This document shows positions 1 to 10,306 of a stretch of DNA of 64,000 bases, one piece after another. Under the pieces are notes generated by a model, which worked only from the letters and a program-made list of their open reading frames with translations, searched no databases and was not told the origin of the DNA. Origin of the DNA: Notospermus geniculatus (Eukaryota; Nemertea; Pilidiophora; Heteronemertea; Lineidae); assembly GCA_002633025.1 (NCBI GenBank), contig NMRB01000134.1:280972-344971 (forward strand), in the 5' to 3' direction. Positions within the stretch are counted from its first letter, which is position 1. The number at the start of each line of letters is the position of its first letter. Position numbers and translations under genes: made by a program.

Positions 1-545
1 AGGCGACAGATGTTAAAGTGGGTAGGGGTGAAAAATTGGTTCAAGAATTCAACGACTTCCTGCAGATGTTTGGGATACTGTTTCGTTTTAGCCGCACCCG
101 ACTTCTTCCACTGCACACTGCTCAAACAGAACCGTTCAGTCAACACTGAGGTTAATCGTTTGTTTAGGAATATTTGGATAAAACTAACGAAAGTAAGTAA
201 CTATTATAAAACACTCGCTTTGCTTTGCATTTTTTGGTGTGGCTGAACTGGACGTACATGTAATTACAGGTTTTCGGAAGCTGGGGCCATTGGTGTCGTC
301 AATTTCAGTGGAATAACATACATTTATTAATCGTGTTGCGCATCTAGGTAAGCCTGGATGACCTTTTTGAGTTCCGTTTGGCATGCATCAAAAGTGACAA
401 TTTTTCACATCGCTAGGCTATAAAACAATTCTTACGGTAACCTCAAAAATTACCAAATGTGCGTTGGCATACGACGAAAAGAAACGAGATTAATTCCTTG
501 AGAGGCAAGACTTGCTGAGAATCAGGTGGGGTCTTGAACACTTGA
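1..545. other. No recognised gene
   Basis: Short open frames on both strands show no domain, signal peptide or convincing splice pair. I see no repeat shared with the rest of the window. Confidence 0.4.
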
Positions 546-549
546 AAAC

Positions 550-875
550 AGTGTTCATCCTAAACCATCTTTGGCTGTACACAGACATGAACACCTGCCA
601 GTGGTGTACAATCGACCAAAAGGCAGTGTACAAGCAACCCCGGAATTGAGTGTTCACTGAAAGTACACCCTCCAGCGGTGTAAGTTCAACACCGAAAATC
701 GGTGTTCATGGACACCAGCTAGTAGTGTCCATTCGAAAGGACACTAGTTTTCGGTGTTCAGTGAACACCGAATAGTGGTGTAACCCCCTACACCGAAAAT
801 CGGTTATGGCAACTAAGTAACCCTGGTTTTCGGTGTTCATTGAACACTCGTTTTTGGTGTAACTGTACACCACTT
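550..875. repeat. Self-complementary GTGTTCA/TGAACAC motif array
   Basis: The motif GTGTTCA and its complement TGAACAC recur roughly every 20-40 bases with spacers such as CACCGAAAATCGGTG, so many short hairpins are possible. It looks like a degenerate MITE interior built of one palindromic word. It ends about 270 bases before the first coding exon of the secreted-peptide gene, so it lies in that gene's 5' flank. Confidence 0.6.
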
Positions 876-1146
876 CTTTTTTTACTATGTTTGAAAAGAA
901 AGAATGTGCATGCACAAGTTTATTATTTGACAACACTCCCAGTTGGGGGCTGACCTTGCTGCACAAAAAATGACAAATCGTCTGATTGACTTGACTGATT
1001 TGGATGAAGAGAAGACTATTTTTTGTGAGAATATCCTCTATCAAGATCTTGGGACCCTTTTATTCTGGAGATTGTTTTGGTGATGTAAGTGAAGTTGCTG
1101 TTGATTGCCGTCTACATTGTTTTTATATCTACATGTATTCTTTCAG

Positions 1147-1203
1147 TTAGCATGGCCTGGAAAGGGTGCCTTTTTGCAATACTTGTTCTGGTCACTGTGA
1201 TGT
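1147..1203 (+). CDS. Secreted six-cysteine peptide, coding exon 1 (signal peptide)
   Basis: A pyrimidine-rich acceptor (TTCTTTCAG) ends at 1146 and the first ATG is at 1152. The exon encodes a start with a lysine at residue 4 and a hydrophobic core (CLFAILVLVTVM), a typical eukaryotic signal peptide. It ends one base into a codon (T at 1203) at a consensus donor GTAAGT at 1204-1209. A possible 5' UTR exon would end at 1084 before GTAAGT at 1085, but that intron would be only 62 bases, so transcription could instead begin nearby. Joined to 2977-3024 and 3365-3522 it gives 85 residues. No in-frame ATG lies between 1089 and 1152, which supports this start. Confidence 0.72.
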
Positions 1204-1486
1204 GTAAGTACAGTATTACTGCATGTGAAGTTCCAAAGCCGGACAAGATACTGCAATTCTCCACCGCCCAGGTATAACTACGAGAGGGGCACACCGCCCA
1301 CTACAAGATTTCTAGTTTTCCTCGATTTACTGACTAAATCCGCTTATTAGAGTCATGAATTTTCATGACGATTGACTGGAAAGGTTGTCGATTTCTCGCG
1401 CGAGATCCATTCCCAGACATATGCCCACAATCACGCAACGTGTCGAAATGGTCGCACAAGCAAAACATACATGTAGGCCTACATAC

Positions 1487-2401
1487 TGTACAGGCATTGA
1501 CAGATGTTTATCTACACTTTGTATCTTGAATATTTCAAATACTACCGAACCAATTTTGATGCGGTTTGTTGCATATGAAAGGACAACTTGTTGGTCACAT
1601 TTCTGCATTAAAATTTTGGAAATTTCGAAATATCAAAATTATGTAATTGCTTGTCAGAAAAAATCTCGAAAATCAACACCTTTTATTTTTTGATTATATT
1701 TTCATTTTTGTAGTTGTTCTGATAGAAAGGAAGTTTCTAAGGATTATGGTGCTAGTTTCATCAAAATCTATCGAGTGGTTACTGAGATATTTGAGATTAT
1801 CAAAATTTTGATATTTTGAGATTTTCGCGTTTTTCTAGAAATTTTCATACCATTGGATAAAGCTAACATCAGATAACAGGTTTACGTTATTTTGAAACTG
1901 TTTGGGGTTAACTGTGCAGAATTATCGTAATATCAAAATGTTGATATTTTGAAAAATGTGTGTAAATTCTAACCAGTTTATGCGAATCATCCAAAAATTC
2001 CATAATTTTATGATTTGAGGTCAGCTCTATCTACTGACACCAAAATTTTGTGAAAAATCGTGAAAATCTCAAAATCTCAAAATATTGATAATCTCAAATA
2101 TCTCAGCAACCACTCGACAGATTTTGATGAAACCAGCACTAAAGTCCTTAGAAACTTCCATTCTGTCAGAAACACTATAAAAATAAAAATATAATCACAA
2201 AATAAAAGGTGTTGATTTTCGAGATTTTTTCTGACAAGCAATTACATAATTTTGATATTTCGAAATTTCCAAAATTTTGATGCAGAAATGTGACCAACAA
2301 GTTTTCCTTTCATATGCAACAAACCGCATCAAATTTGTTTCGGTGGTATTTGAAATATTCAAGATACAAAGTGTAGATAAACATCTGTCAATGCCTGTAC
2401 A
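1487..2401. mobile_element. Foldback element A (long inverted repeat)
   Basis: Arms of about 360 bases (roughly 1487-1850 and 2040-2401) are reverse complements at about 95% by eye, starting TGTACAGGCATTGACAG. The interior is A/T-rich and full of ATATTTGAGATTATCAAAATTT-like words. A diverged member of the family is at 46461-47391. The element sits in intron 1 of the six-cysteine peptide gene. No transposase is present. Confidence 0.85.
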
Positions 2402-2976
2402 TGTACATGTATCCCACCCCTTTTAATTCTGCGTAGGCAGTTTACGTCTGCCCGTGGAGGCGGTATGGGGATCGTAACTACGATAGAGGGCAGCACATCG
2501 TAACCTGATCCCACATAATGGACGCCTTTTTTGTGGGAAATTGATCAAGACCTGGATGTCCCTTTCATTTCAATAATCACAGTGACACCTATTGAGGTAG
2601 TGGGTTGTGGTCCTCACCGGAACTGCGGTATTGTCCGGCTTAGGATCTTATAGGTGAGTGTATACAGTATATACGCCGGCTAACACGCAATTGTTGGCGT
2701 AAAGTTTATTCAAAATACACGTATGTCGTCTACCGGGCCTCTCACCCTAATTATTAAGTACTGAATCAATGTAAAAAGTATTGGACACAAAAAACAATAC
2801 TTGCACATAAATTTGCACTATATTGAATTTTGCAATGGATAACATGCCAAATAATAAAGTACTACATTCGACATGTAGGCCTATTCCTGGTCTATCAAAT
2901 TGCAGAACCTGAGATTACATGAAAGTACATGTAGGCCTACATGTACATTTGGTTTAACTTCCTCTCTCAATTACAG

Positions 2977-3024
2977 ATGCGAATGCAGCTACTGAAGTTG
3001 ATGACATGAAGCTTGAATGTAATG
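2977..3024 (+). CDS. Secreted six-cysteine peptide, coding exon 2
   Basis: This 48-base exon lies between acceptor CTCTCAATTACAG and donor GTAAGT at 3025. Both boundaries are phase 1, so it is symmetric, as is common in extracellular proteins. Together with the T of exon 1 it completes the signal peptide (YANA-A gives a plausible cleavage site near residue 21/22) and supplies an acidic stretch (EVDDMKLE) and the first cysteine, residue 32. The intron before it (1204-2976) is largely occupied by the foldback element at 1487-2401. Confidence 0.72.
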
Positions 3025-3364
3025 GTAAGTTGTTCATGAGTTTTTCGCAGCGGGCCAATGGCATCCCCCAGACGAAAAAATTTCGTCTCTCTGGGCCTCA
3101 AGCAATTTTGAGATGATCCCTTTAAATCTTTCTGCACTCGCCAGGCACAGCAGACTAGGCGATATCCGTTTTGTTATTAATTTTGTTATAATGGGCGATC
3201 ATCGCTGGCGAGAAGATTCGACGCATCGCTGCCCAGCGCACACCTGGCGTCAACAACCGATTTTAAGTTGCTCGGTGGCGATCAGTTCCCTCGCGATATC
3301 GCCTGGTGTGCTGCCTGTTTTATGATGTCGAACACCATGCACGTCTCACGTTTGCTTTTTGCAG

Positions 3365-3522
3365 GTTGCAAGTGGACAGAGATGGGAAACGAGCGGAACG
3401 TGTGCAAAAATGTCCACGATAAATGGACCGATAGAAGCGGCAACGACTGCACGTGTCATGCGATCAACCATTTAAGTTGCAGTAATAAGAAGGGTTTCAT
3501 GATTCATGGGTTAAAGAAATGA
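3365..3522 (+). CDS. Secreted six-cysteine peptide, coding exon 3 and stop
   Basis: The exon follows acceptor GTTTGCTTTTTGCAG (ending 3364), completes a glycine codon from exon 2 and runs to TGA at 3520-3522. It carries five of the six mature cysteines. Over the whole protein they are Cys32, 35, 47, 62, 64 and 72, with spacing C-x2-C-x11-C-x14-C-x-C-x7-C, plus two tryptophans and a basic C terminus. Six cysteines after a signal peptide imply three disulfides and extracellular action as a hormone, defence peptide or similar. The CTC..(7)..C end recalls beta-microseminoprotein or VWC-like folds, but the remaining spacing does not fit well. I do not recognise the family. The gene is convergent with the receptor gene that ends at 10307. 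Confidence 0.75.
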
Positions 3523-3694
3523 AAATGAACGAGAAAAACTGACCCTTTTCTGTCTATCTGGCGTGGTGTCCTCGTATAAATTGAAATATCTCCTGAATGA
3601 ATTTTTTTGAGAAAAAAAATGGGATCAGGACGTTTTTTGGTTTCAATTTTTTGCCATGCAATATGGGTTTCCCTTGGCTGTATTAAAAATGTCA

Positions 3695-3700
3695 AATAAA
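3695..3700 (+). promoter_or_regulatory. Polyadenylation signal AATAAA
   Basis: A canonical AATAAA lies 173 bases after the stop codon of the six-cysteine peptide, on the same strand and in A/T-rich context. It gives a plausible 3' end for that transcript. Confidence 0.55.
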
Positions 3701-4429
3701 AGAGGGAAAAATTATTGATATTCGTTGTGACGTATTTCTCACTATAGCCTACATGTACATGTACTTGATCTTTCGTTTAAAGCTGATTCTAAGAATCAGC
3801 TGCGAGTTTGATTACATGGACATGAATAATATTGGTCCCCATTGATTCCTGGCTAAATAGACCTTTTGGCCTAGTCATACATCACGAATAGACACAGGCA
3901 TACAACCACTGTGAGAGTAGGCTATACCGTAGACCGAATTTCAGTAGTCATGAGCACAGGGAACAAGCCTAAGTGGAAAGTTAATAATTTGTAATGCGTT
4001 GAAAAATCATTAAATTCACTCGCTGAAGGGGCACTTGAATGCCCTAGGCCTCATGTGAACAGATGATTGAATACCATTGAAAACTGAAAATGCACCAAAC
4101 ATGTTTTGAAGTGGGGATTTCAAGCAAGTGATATTAGCCCAGGTTAAAAAAGACAACAGAAACACGTGTTCTTTAACGACTTTTTCGACCCCTTATTGAT
4201 ATCCGATTTGCCCAGTAAAACAGTCGTAAATGGCATAAAGTTGGCTTTCGATGCCCGGCGTTTCGATCGGCACTTGGTGCGCCCCTCTCCGAGACCCCCG
4301 TTTCGCGACCCCCGCAAACATACTGGTTCCCGATCTCACCGATGGGACTATTAATAGGTCTACTGGGACTGCATGACCACTCGAAAAAAGTAGGGTCCAT
4401 TATTTTAGCTCAATCTATACATCTATATT

Positions 4430-5385
4430 ACAATCTATATTATATTCTAATCTATTACAATTGACGGTGGCACTTAAAGTTCGACCGCTAACTCCTCCGT
4501 GGTTTCTGATCGAAATGGTACCATTTTCACAAGGAATGTTGAGAATGACATGGGGATGGTCCTTAAGGGGGCGGTAGTGGAAACATACAGCGCCGTTTTA
4601 GTGCGGCGGTCGAAGGTTGAACCGTCTTATTTATGAATAACCATGTATTGTTAATAAAATTAGGCGTCAAGGACAAGCTGATCATGGTTCGTTGCCAAAA
4701 CCTACACTCTTTCAAAAAGTATTGTCCAGCACAATGCTTTTGCACACCCGGTGCGTCTGTGCGCATAGGCCTATTTTAATGACAATAAGGAGGTTACTTT
4801 AATAGCCCGCGTATTTCGAAAAGCGTAGGCGTGTTTAGGCCAAAATATGAAAATTTTGGGAAGACTTTTCTCGTCCATCAGGCATCGCACTTCAGTGGTT
4901 TCTTTTCATTTGGCAGCAGTATATTTGTGCGCAGGGCGCGACGTTGAGATTTTTTCACTATTCAACAGGATTCGGGAGATATTCAAAAAGTTCATTTTTG
5001 ACCAATTTTTGGCACAAATTACATAATTATCATTACTAAGAATTAGAATTTGCAAATTATCTCAACGTCGGCACCTGCACATATGTATTCCCCAACATTT
5101 GGTGATAAAACGCCAGGTCCCAGTCGCGTTGTTGCCGAGAAATCTATGACGAAAAAGTCAAATGGGGGGTCTCATTGTTTGCTTAATTAGCTGATTAATG
5201 AAAGATGAAAGCACATCGTTTACAATTCAGATGTGTAGAACAAGAGTAGCAATTTCATAGAAATACATGAAATCGATGCTACCTTTTTGCTTGAAGAAAA
5301 TATGAATTGTTTTCAGTCGCCATTTGCAGTGCACTTCCTTATGGCTACCGCCCCCTTAAGTGGGTGGCATTATATTTTTTTACCC
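4430..5385 (-). mobile_element. Repeat element interrupted by a TTAA transposon
   Basis: The outer parts (4430-4566 and 5356-5385) match, in reverse orientation, the continuous sequence at 19740-19885: GGTAAAAAAAT, TAATGCCACC, then CCCCATGTCATT and CGCCACCGTCAATT. The copy at 19.7 kb is uninterrupted, so this one was broken by the element at 4563-5359. Confidence 0.8.
4563..5359. mobile_element. TTAA-flanked non-autonomous DNA transposon (GGGGGCGGTAG ends)
   Basis: The 789-base insert 4567-5355 has terminal inverted repeats GGGGGCGGTAG and is bounded by TTAA at 4563-4566 and 5356-5359. The unoccupied site at 19765-19768 has one TTAA. A TTAA target duplication is the hallmark of piggyBac-type transposition. 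There is no transposase frame, so it must have been mobilised in trans. Confidence 0.85.
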
Positions 5386-6547
5386 CTTATGCCATCATCT
5401 GGCCAAATGCATCCTGTGAGTATGTGCTCGCCACGGGTATCATGCTGGTTAGCATAATTTGTGAGACGGTAATTTAGACAGAAAATGGAAAAAACATAAT
5501 CAGGGAAAATGATTTCAATGCGAAAAAGGAGGTCGTTGGTCGCCATTAGGTTGTATGAACTCAAGCTGATACTTTATACATAAAGTGAACTGAATCATTT
5601 TTATATTTTCTCGTATTGTAGAATGAATGACCGAATGGCTCCGGACCTCCGACCTTCACACTTGCCTATCGACCTTATATCCATGACTTCCAGCCCGGGT
5701 ATCTTTTGCGTGGTTTTGAGAACACATTCTGCAGAATCTTTTGACCCCTTAAAACCAGGAACGAGCCCCTTTCTTGAGAGAGAATGATGTCGAACATCGG
5801 CGTCCCTAAAGAGTCAAAATTCACATTGATTTTTAAATACATGAAATTATCTCTCGTCCCGTGTTTTTATCAAGCGAAATATATTCGGAATAAAGTACCC
5901 GTTTATTCCATTCTCTAGACTGTATCATCACGCTATAGTCTGCACCAGACAGGCCTCAGGAATGCTACCTGAAGATCTTACAGGTAACTTGTGGTTTCTG
6001 AAGGATTTCCATCGCTGTACGGGAATATGTAGTTTCAATTTTTCCCACCAGGAGTGCAAAAGGCGCTGTGACCAGCATCAAGCCAACGAGCCTGTGCGAG
6101 ACCTCGAGGCCGTGTAGAGACCCTGACGCCACAGTTTCAGGTGCACAACCTCCCCGGGACAACCTCCTCCCAAACTGGCGACTGAATAGGCCTACAACAC
6201 GAAAAACACCGTTTCTTTACCAAGCTGAGTTCAGAATGGCGCACTGAAAACACCTAGAGGAGCAGCCAGCCGCTCTTATCGTCAAAAGATGGGCACAGCG
6301 AAGTTCTAGCGGAGCAATAAATTTTTCCTGATTGGTGCTGAGTCAACCATGAATGGCGTTCACTCAGCATTGAATTGGACTGTAGGTTGACTCCTATTCA
6401 CTATTGGTCAACTGACTGGCAGCTCCTATTGCCGCAGAGTTCCTTGGTTCGGTTCCGAGTTGATGACGAGGGCGAATCTCTGCGACAGTACAGATTTTCT
6501 ACGGGCACTCCGGTTTCCTTCTGCTTGCCATCAAATCGCCCAATATC

Positions 6548-6731
6548 GGGTCATATGAATCAAGAGTAGCAAATGCTTTTCCATGAATTTTGCATGCAAA
6601 TGCACTTGGCAATGCTGTACAAATCTGAAGTAAAAGCAAATGCTTTTCCATGAATTTTGCATGCAAATGCACTTGGCAATGCTGTACAAATCTGAAGTAA
6701 AAGCATTTGCTAGTCTTTATTCATATGACCC
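6548..6731. mobile_element. MITE (GGGTCATATGAAT ends) with internal tandem doubling
   Basis: Terminal inverted repeats GGGTCATATGAAT followed by TAGCAAATGC bound a unit in which a 67-base internal segment is repeated in tandem (first copy from 6568, second from 6635). Related single-unit copies are at 30764-30888 (intact), 42700-42799 (left end decayed) and 62486-62595. Confidence 0.75.
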
Positions 6732-7839
6732 ATCATCTCAAGACGGAGCTAATGCTATATTTGTCTCTCAGCTCTCCAATATCTCAAATGTGAGTCGGTA
6801 ATTTTACAAAAAAAAACTTCATTACAAGAACAAGATGATTGATGAACTAAATTACCCGTTTAACTTTAATTAATTTGAACAAACTCCCAGCGTAACCCTG
6901 AGGTTTCCCTTACGGCGTTATCACTTAATTACATCGGCTATTCTTTTTTAAATCTGAAAATTAGCAAACTCAGTGATGTGTTGGAGAAAAAATGTGGGTT
7001 AATCAGTCCGTAATCATTACTAGGATGAAGTATTTCCCCAATTTCAGTATAAAAAAACACCTGAGACGAATATTTTGCTCTACTTACGGTCCGTGAATCG
7101 TGTACACGATTTAGTTCCGCCGATATAACTTAGAACTTCCGATTAATAGGCCTACTATAGAAAAAAAGATTCATGACGGAATTTCCCATGGCTAATTTTG
7201 CTTTTTTAGAAGGGGGGGGGGGCAACCAACAGTAAGTATGCAAATGGCCACGTACAGTCGCTCCCGCGCATCGATGTTAGGGAGGTCAAGATAACGTTCA
7301 ACTTCAGATGATTCTCTTTTTTGCGAACTACATCATCGAGTACGCCGAGCAGGATTGGAAAACCCCGCGTGAACTGATGACGTATTACGCAGAAAGGGAA
7401 TCACCTCGAAGTCGGAATGGGAGTCGTGACGATGCACAACCTCGTTATTTTCATCATCGAAGAATATTTTACAAATTCCAATCATTCCGTAATTAACAAA
7501 TAAATGAAACGAAAACAAGCAAGAACCGAGACTTTTTATTGATAAACCTTCTTTATAGAATTAATGAAAACTTCAACATTTATTTTACAAGTTTTGAGGC
7601 TGCAGTTGGAGATAGATAACAAGATAAACGTAATTAATATTTTTATGAAAAATCCTGCTTACATTATACTTGTCAACAACATTGGTTAACTGATTGATCT
7701 CTGCTTCAGAGACCGCGCTCTTTTTCTCAGTGATGTTTGATAAGAAACATGGGAAGAGATAGGATAATTATTCGTTTGTCCAATGCGGCGAACAAGCACA
7801 ACGAAATCATGCCACTGAATTCCATGTAGTACTGAAGGA

Positions 7840-8206
7840 CATCTGGGCGTGTTTCAAAATTGGTCACCGTAGAAAATGGGGCAAAATTTAACTTTGAAAT
7901 GATGACAACGATTTGTGCCATCGATTTTTCAAAAATCAAATGTAGTAGGCCTATTTGATACTAATAATATAGGCCTTTAACTATTACATTGTAGTTTCTC
8001 CATCTGGGATGTACAGTGTACGCTCATTTGAAGGAGGGTATCAAAAAATATTGAGCTTACCAGCAAACATCCGCGCACCCAGGGTCTTCAAAACCGGCTC
8101 CCCAACTCGCGCTTGGTTCAGACATTGAGGGAGGGTACGACCGTAAATGACCTGAGATTCTCAGGATGACCAGCAAACGGAACACTTTTTGAAACACACC
8201 CATCTG
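7840..8206. mobile_element. MITE, GTGTTTCAAAA ends, copy 1
   Basis: The element 7846-8200 begins GGCGTGTTTCAAAA and ends TTTTTGAAACACACC, flanked by a perfect CATCTG duplication (7840-7845 and 8201-8206). The left half matches the copy at 39365-39775. The interior between two ACCAGCAAA words has been replaced by unrelated sequence. Confidence 0.8.
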
Positions 8207-8628
8207 GCTTTCCATCGGTGCTGCCATCTATTCTAGGCTCCAGGAGTTGGTAAGACTTACGTGACCCGCTTCCCCAGGAATTTAGGATGGAACAGGCATG
8301 GTAGTGATCTCAGTGTGAACCTGTTCCTAGTCCGATTCCCGTTTTTACACACCGGGACGTAGAATCATGACTCGGCCATCGTCATTATCACAACCTTTAA
8401 AATGTTTTGACATCAACGTTTCCTCTTCCAGTACTGTACGTTTTGACCCTCCTCTCCACCCAGTCTCCATTCTCCTGAGAAATCATCGCCAATAAGGGGC
8501 GCAAACAAGGTATCGGCCCTTCAGTAGTAGGATTAAAGACAGTCGACTCGACCTGTAGGAATGTGGCTAACCTGAAGTAACAGCCACGCTCTAAGCTACG
8601 TGTATACATTAAGTATACTTGATAGTAC
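7971..8628. repeat. Duplicated block, copy 1
   Basis: This segment recurs at 9047-9791 in the same orientation. From about 8201 onward identity is very high, with a few substitutions and small indels. It contains half of the MITE at 7846-8200. A single N at 8934 lies between the copies, so the duplication may be two haplotypes placed in series. Confidence 0.85.
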
Positions 8629-9046
8629 ACTCTTAGTCAATAATAAATGCCCAGCTGATTTTCCGGCATATCTCAATGAATATTTTTCATAGCCACGTTT
8701 TCTTTTCATACGCATAATCTAGGGCTACTAGGACACCTTTTAAGACCATAAAACTTGAAATCATTACACAACTGTGTTTTTGGCAAAAGTTTGAAATTTG
8801 GCCAAAATATCATGTTTTTTTAATACTCACTTGTTCGGGTTGAAACTGGCACTGTTTTGAAGCCAGTCTGTTTCTGGACAATACAATTTTTTTAAATTCA
8901 AAATTGAGCAACTTTGTGACGATTTATGATGATNATAGCCGTGTCTCTCTGCGAAACCGCTATATCTTATCCGTTTCACCGGTTACGGTTACGTTTAACT
9001 AAATGTAGTCGATCAGCTAAACGTGAGGGTGCGAAAGCTCTCTATT

Positions 9047-9791
9047 ATAGGCCTTTAACTATTACATTGTAGTTTCTCCATCTGGGATGTACAGTGTACG
9101 CTCATTTGAAGGAGGGTATCAAAAAATATTGAGCTTACCAGCAAAATCTATCGTTCCGTCCGACACCAGAACTACTTTCTGCTGTTAGACTTTAAAGGGT
9201 TAATACATGTAGATCAATTAGTTTCCAGTGCCATAATTTAGAGCTCCATGATACCTAGATCTGACATGAATTTTATAGAGTTTCAAGAAACAGCCTTTCG
9301 CCAGTAGACAAAAGAATGGTGAAAATTTTCTGGTGTCGGACGGAACACTTTTTGAAACACACCCATCTGGATTACCATCGGTGCTGCCATCTATTCTAGG
9401 CTCCAGGAGTCGGTAAGACTTACGTGACCCGCTTCCCCAGGAATTTAGGATGGAACAGGCCTGGTAGTGATCTCAGTGTGAACCTGTTCCTAGTCCGATT
9501 CCCGTTCTTACACACCGGGACGTAGAATCATGACTCGGCCACCGTCATTACCACAACCTTTAAAATGTTTTGACATCAACGTTTCCTCTTCCAGTACTGT
9601 AAGTTTTGACCCTCCTCTCCACCCAGTCTCCATTCTCCTGAGAAATCATCGCCAAAATAAGGGGCGCAAAGGTATCGGCCCTTCAGTAGTAGGATTAAAG
9701 ACAGTCGACTCGACCTGTAGGAATGTGGCTAACCTGAAGTAACAGCCACGCTCTAAGCTACGTGTATACATTAAGTATACTTGATAGTACA
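9047..9791. repeat. Duplicated block, copy 2
   Basis: Second copy of 7971-8628. The right half (9364-9791) matches nearly base for base. The left part keeps the original MITE interior, also seen at 39.5 kb, and ends at 9363 with TTTTTGAAACACACC before CATCTGG. The left MITE end is missing. Confidence 0.85.
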
Positions 9792-9926
9792 TGATCTAGC
9801 TATTACCTGAATTGACTACCCACCCCGAGAACACAAATGGAGATGCTTCCTTTACCAAGGGGACAGAATAGAATAAGAAGGTATCACAACCGACTGAGAG
9901 GCACAAGCAAGACAGAATAACATGAA

Positions 9927-10081
9927 TAATGGCCGCTACACACGATCAAATTTTTCATTTAATTTTCTGAATATGCTAAATAAAGGCCTACACGCGGGTT
10001 TATACTTTGAAGCCCCAATACGCCCCGAATCTGAATTTCCAAAAAATGGTTGAAAAATTTGATCGTGTGTAGCGGCCTTAA
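9927..10081. mobile_element. TAA-flanked MITE (GGCCGCTACACACGATC ends)
   Basis: Inverted ends GGCCGCTACACACGATCAAA close a 149-base element (9930-10078) with TAA on each side (9927-9929, 10079-10081), the target size of PIF/Harbinger elements. It lies just beyond the receptor stop codon, so it may be in the 3' UTR. A TTTAAT at 9958-9963 reads ATTAAA on the minus strand and is a weak candidate polyadenylation signal. Confidence 0.7.
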
Positions 10082-10306
10082 GGCAGGTGTGATCTCACAG
10101 CAGAAGTCAAGTAAAAACTGATCAAATATAATCTACCCGGTACATTTGTGCGGAAATTCCCGAGCACTCCCGAACGTGACGTCATTTGCTATGATTTGAA
10201 TTCAGTGGTTCTGTTCCTTGTTACTGCAGCGCAGGAATACATGTAGATCCTGTGCACTAACGACCATATAGAAACAAGAATTCAAACGAGAAGGCCAGGC
10301 TTGCAA

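Noticed and set aside
7205-7221. G-run as a quadruplex site
   Set aside because: A single homopolymer run (also near 31675 and 40240) without spaced G-tracts; no support.
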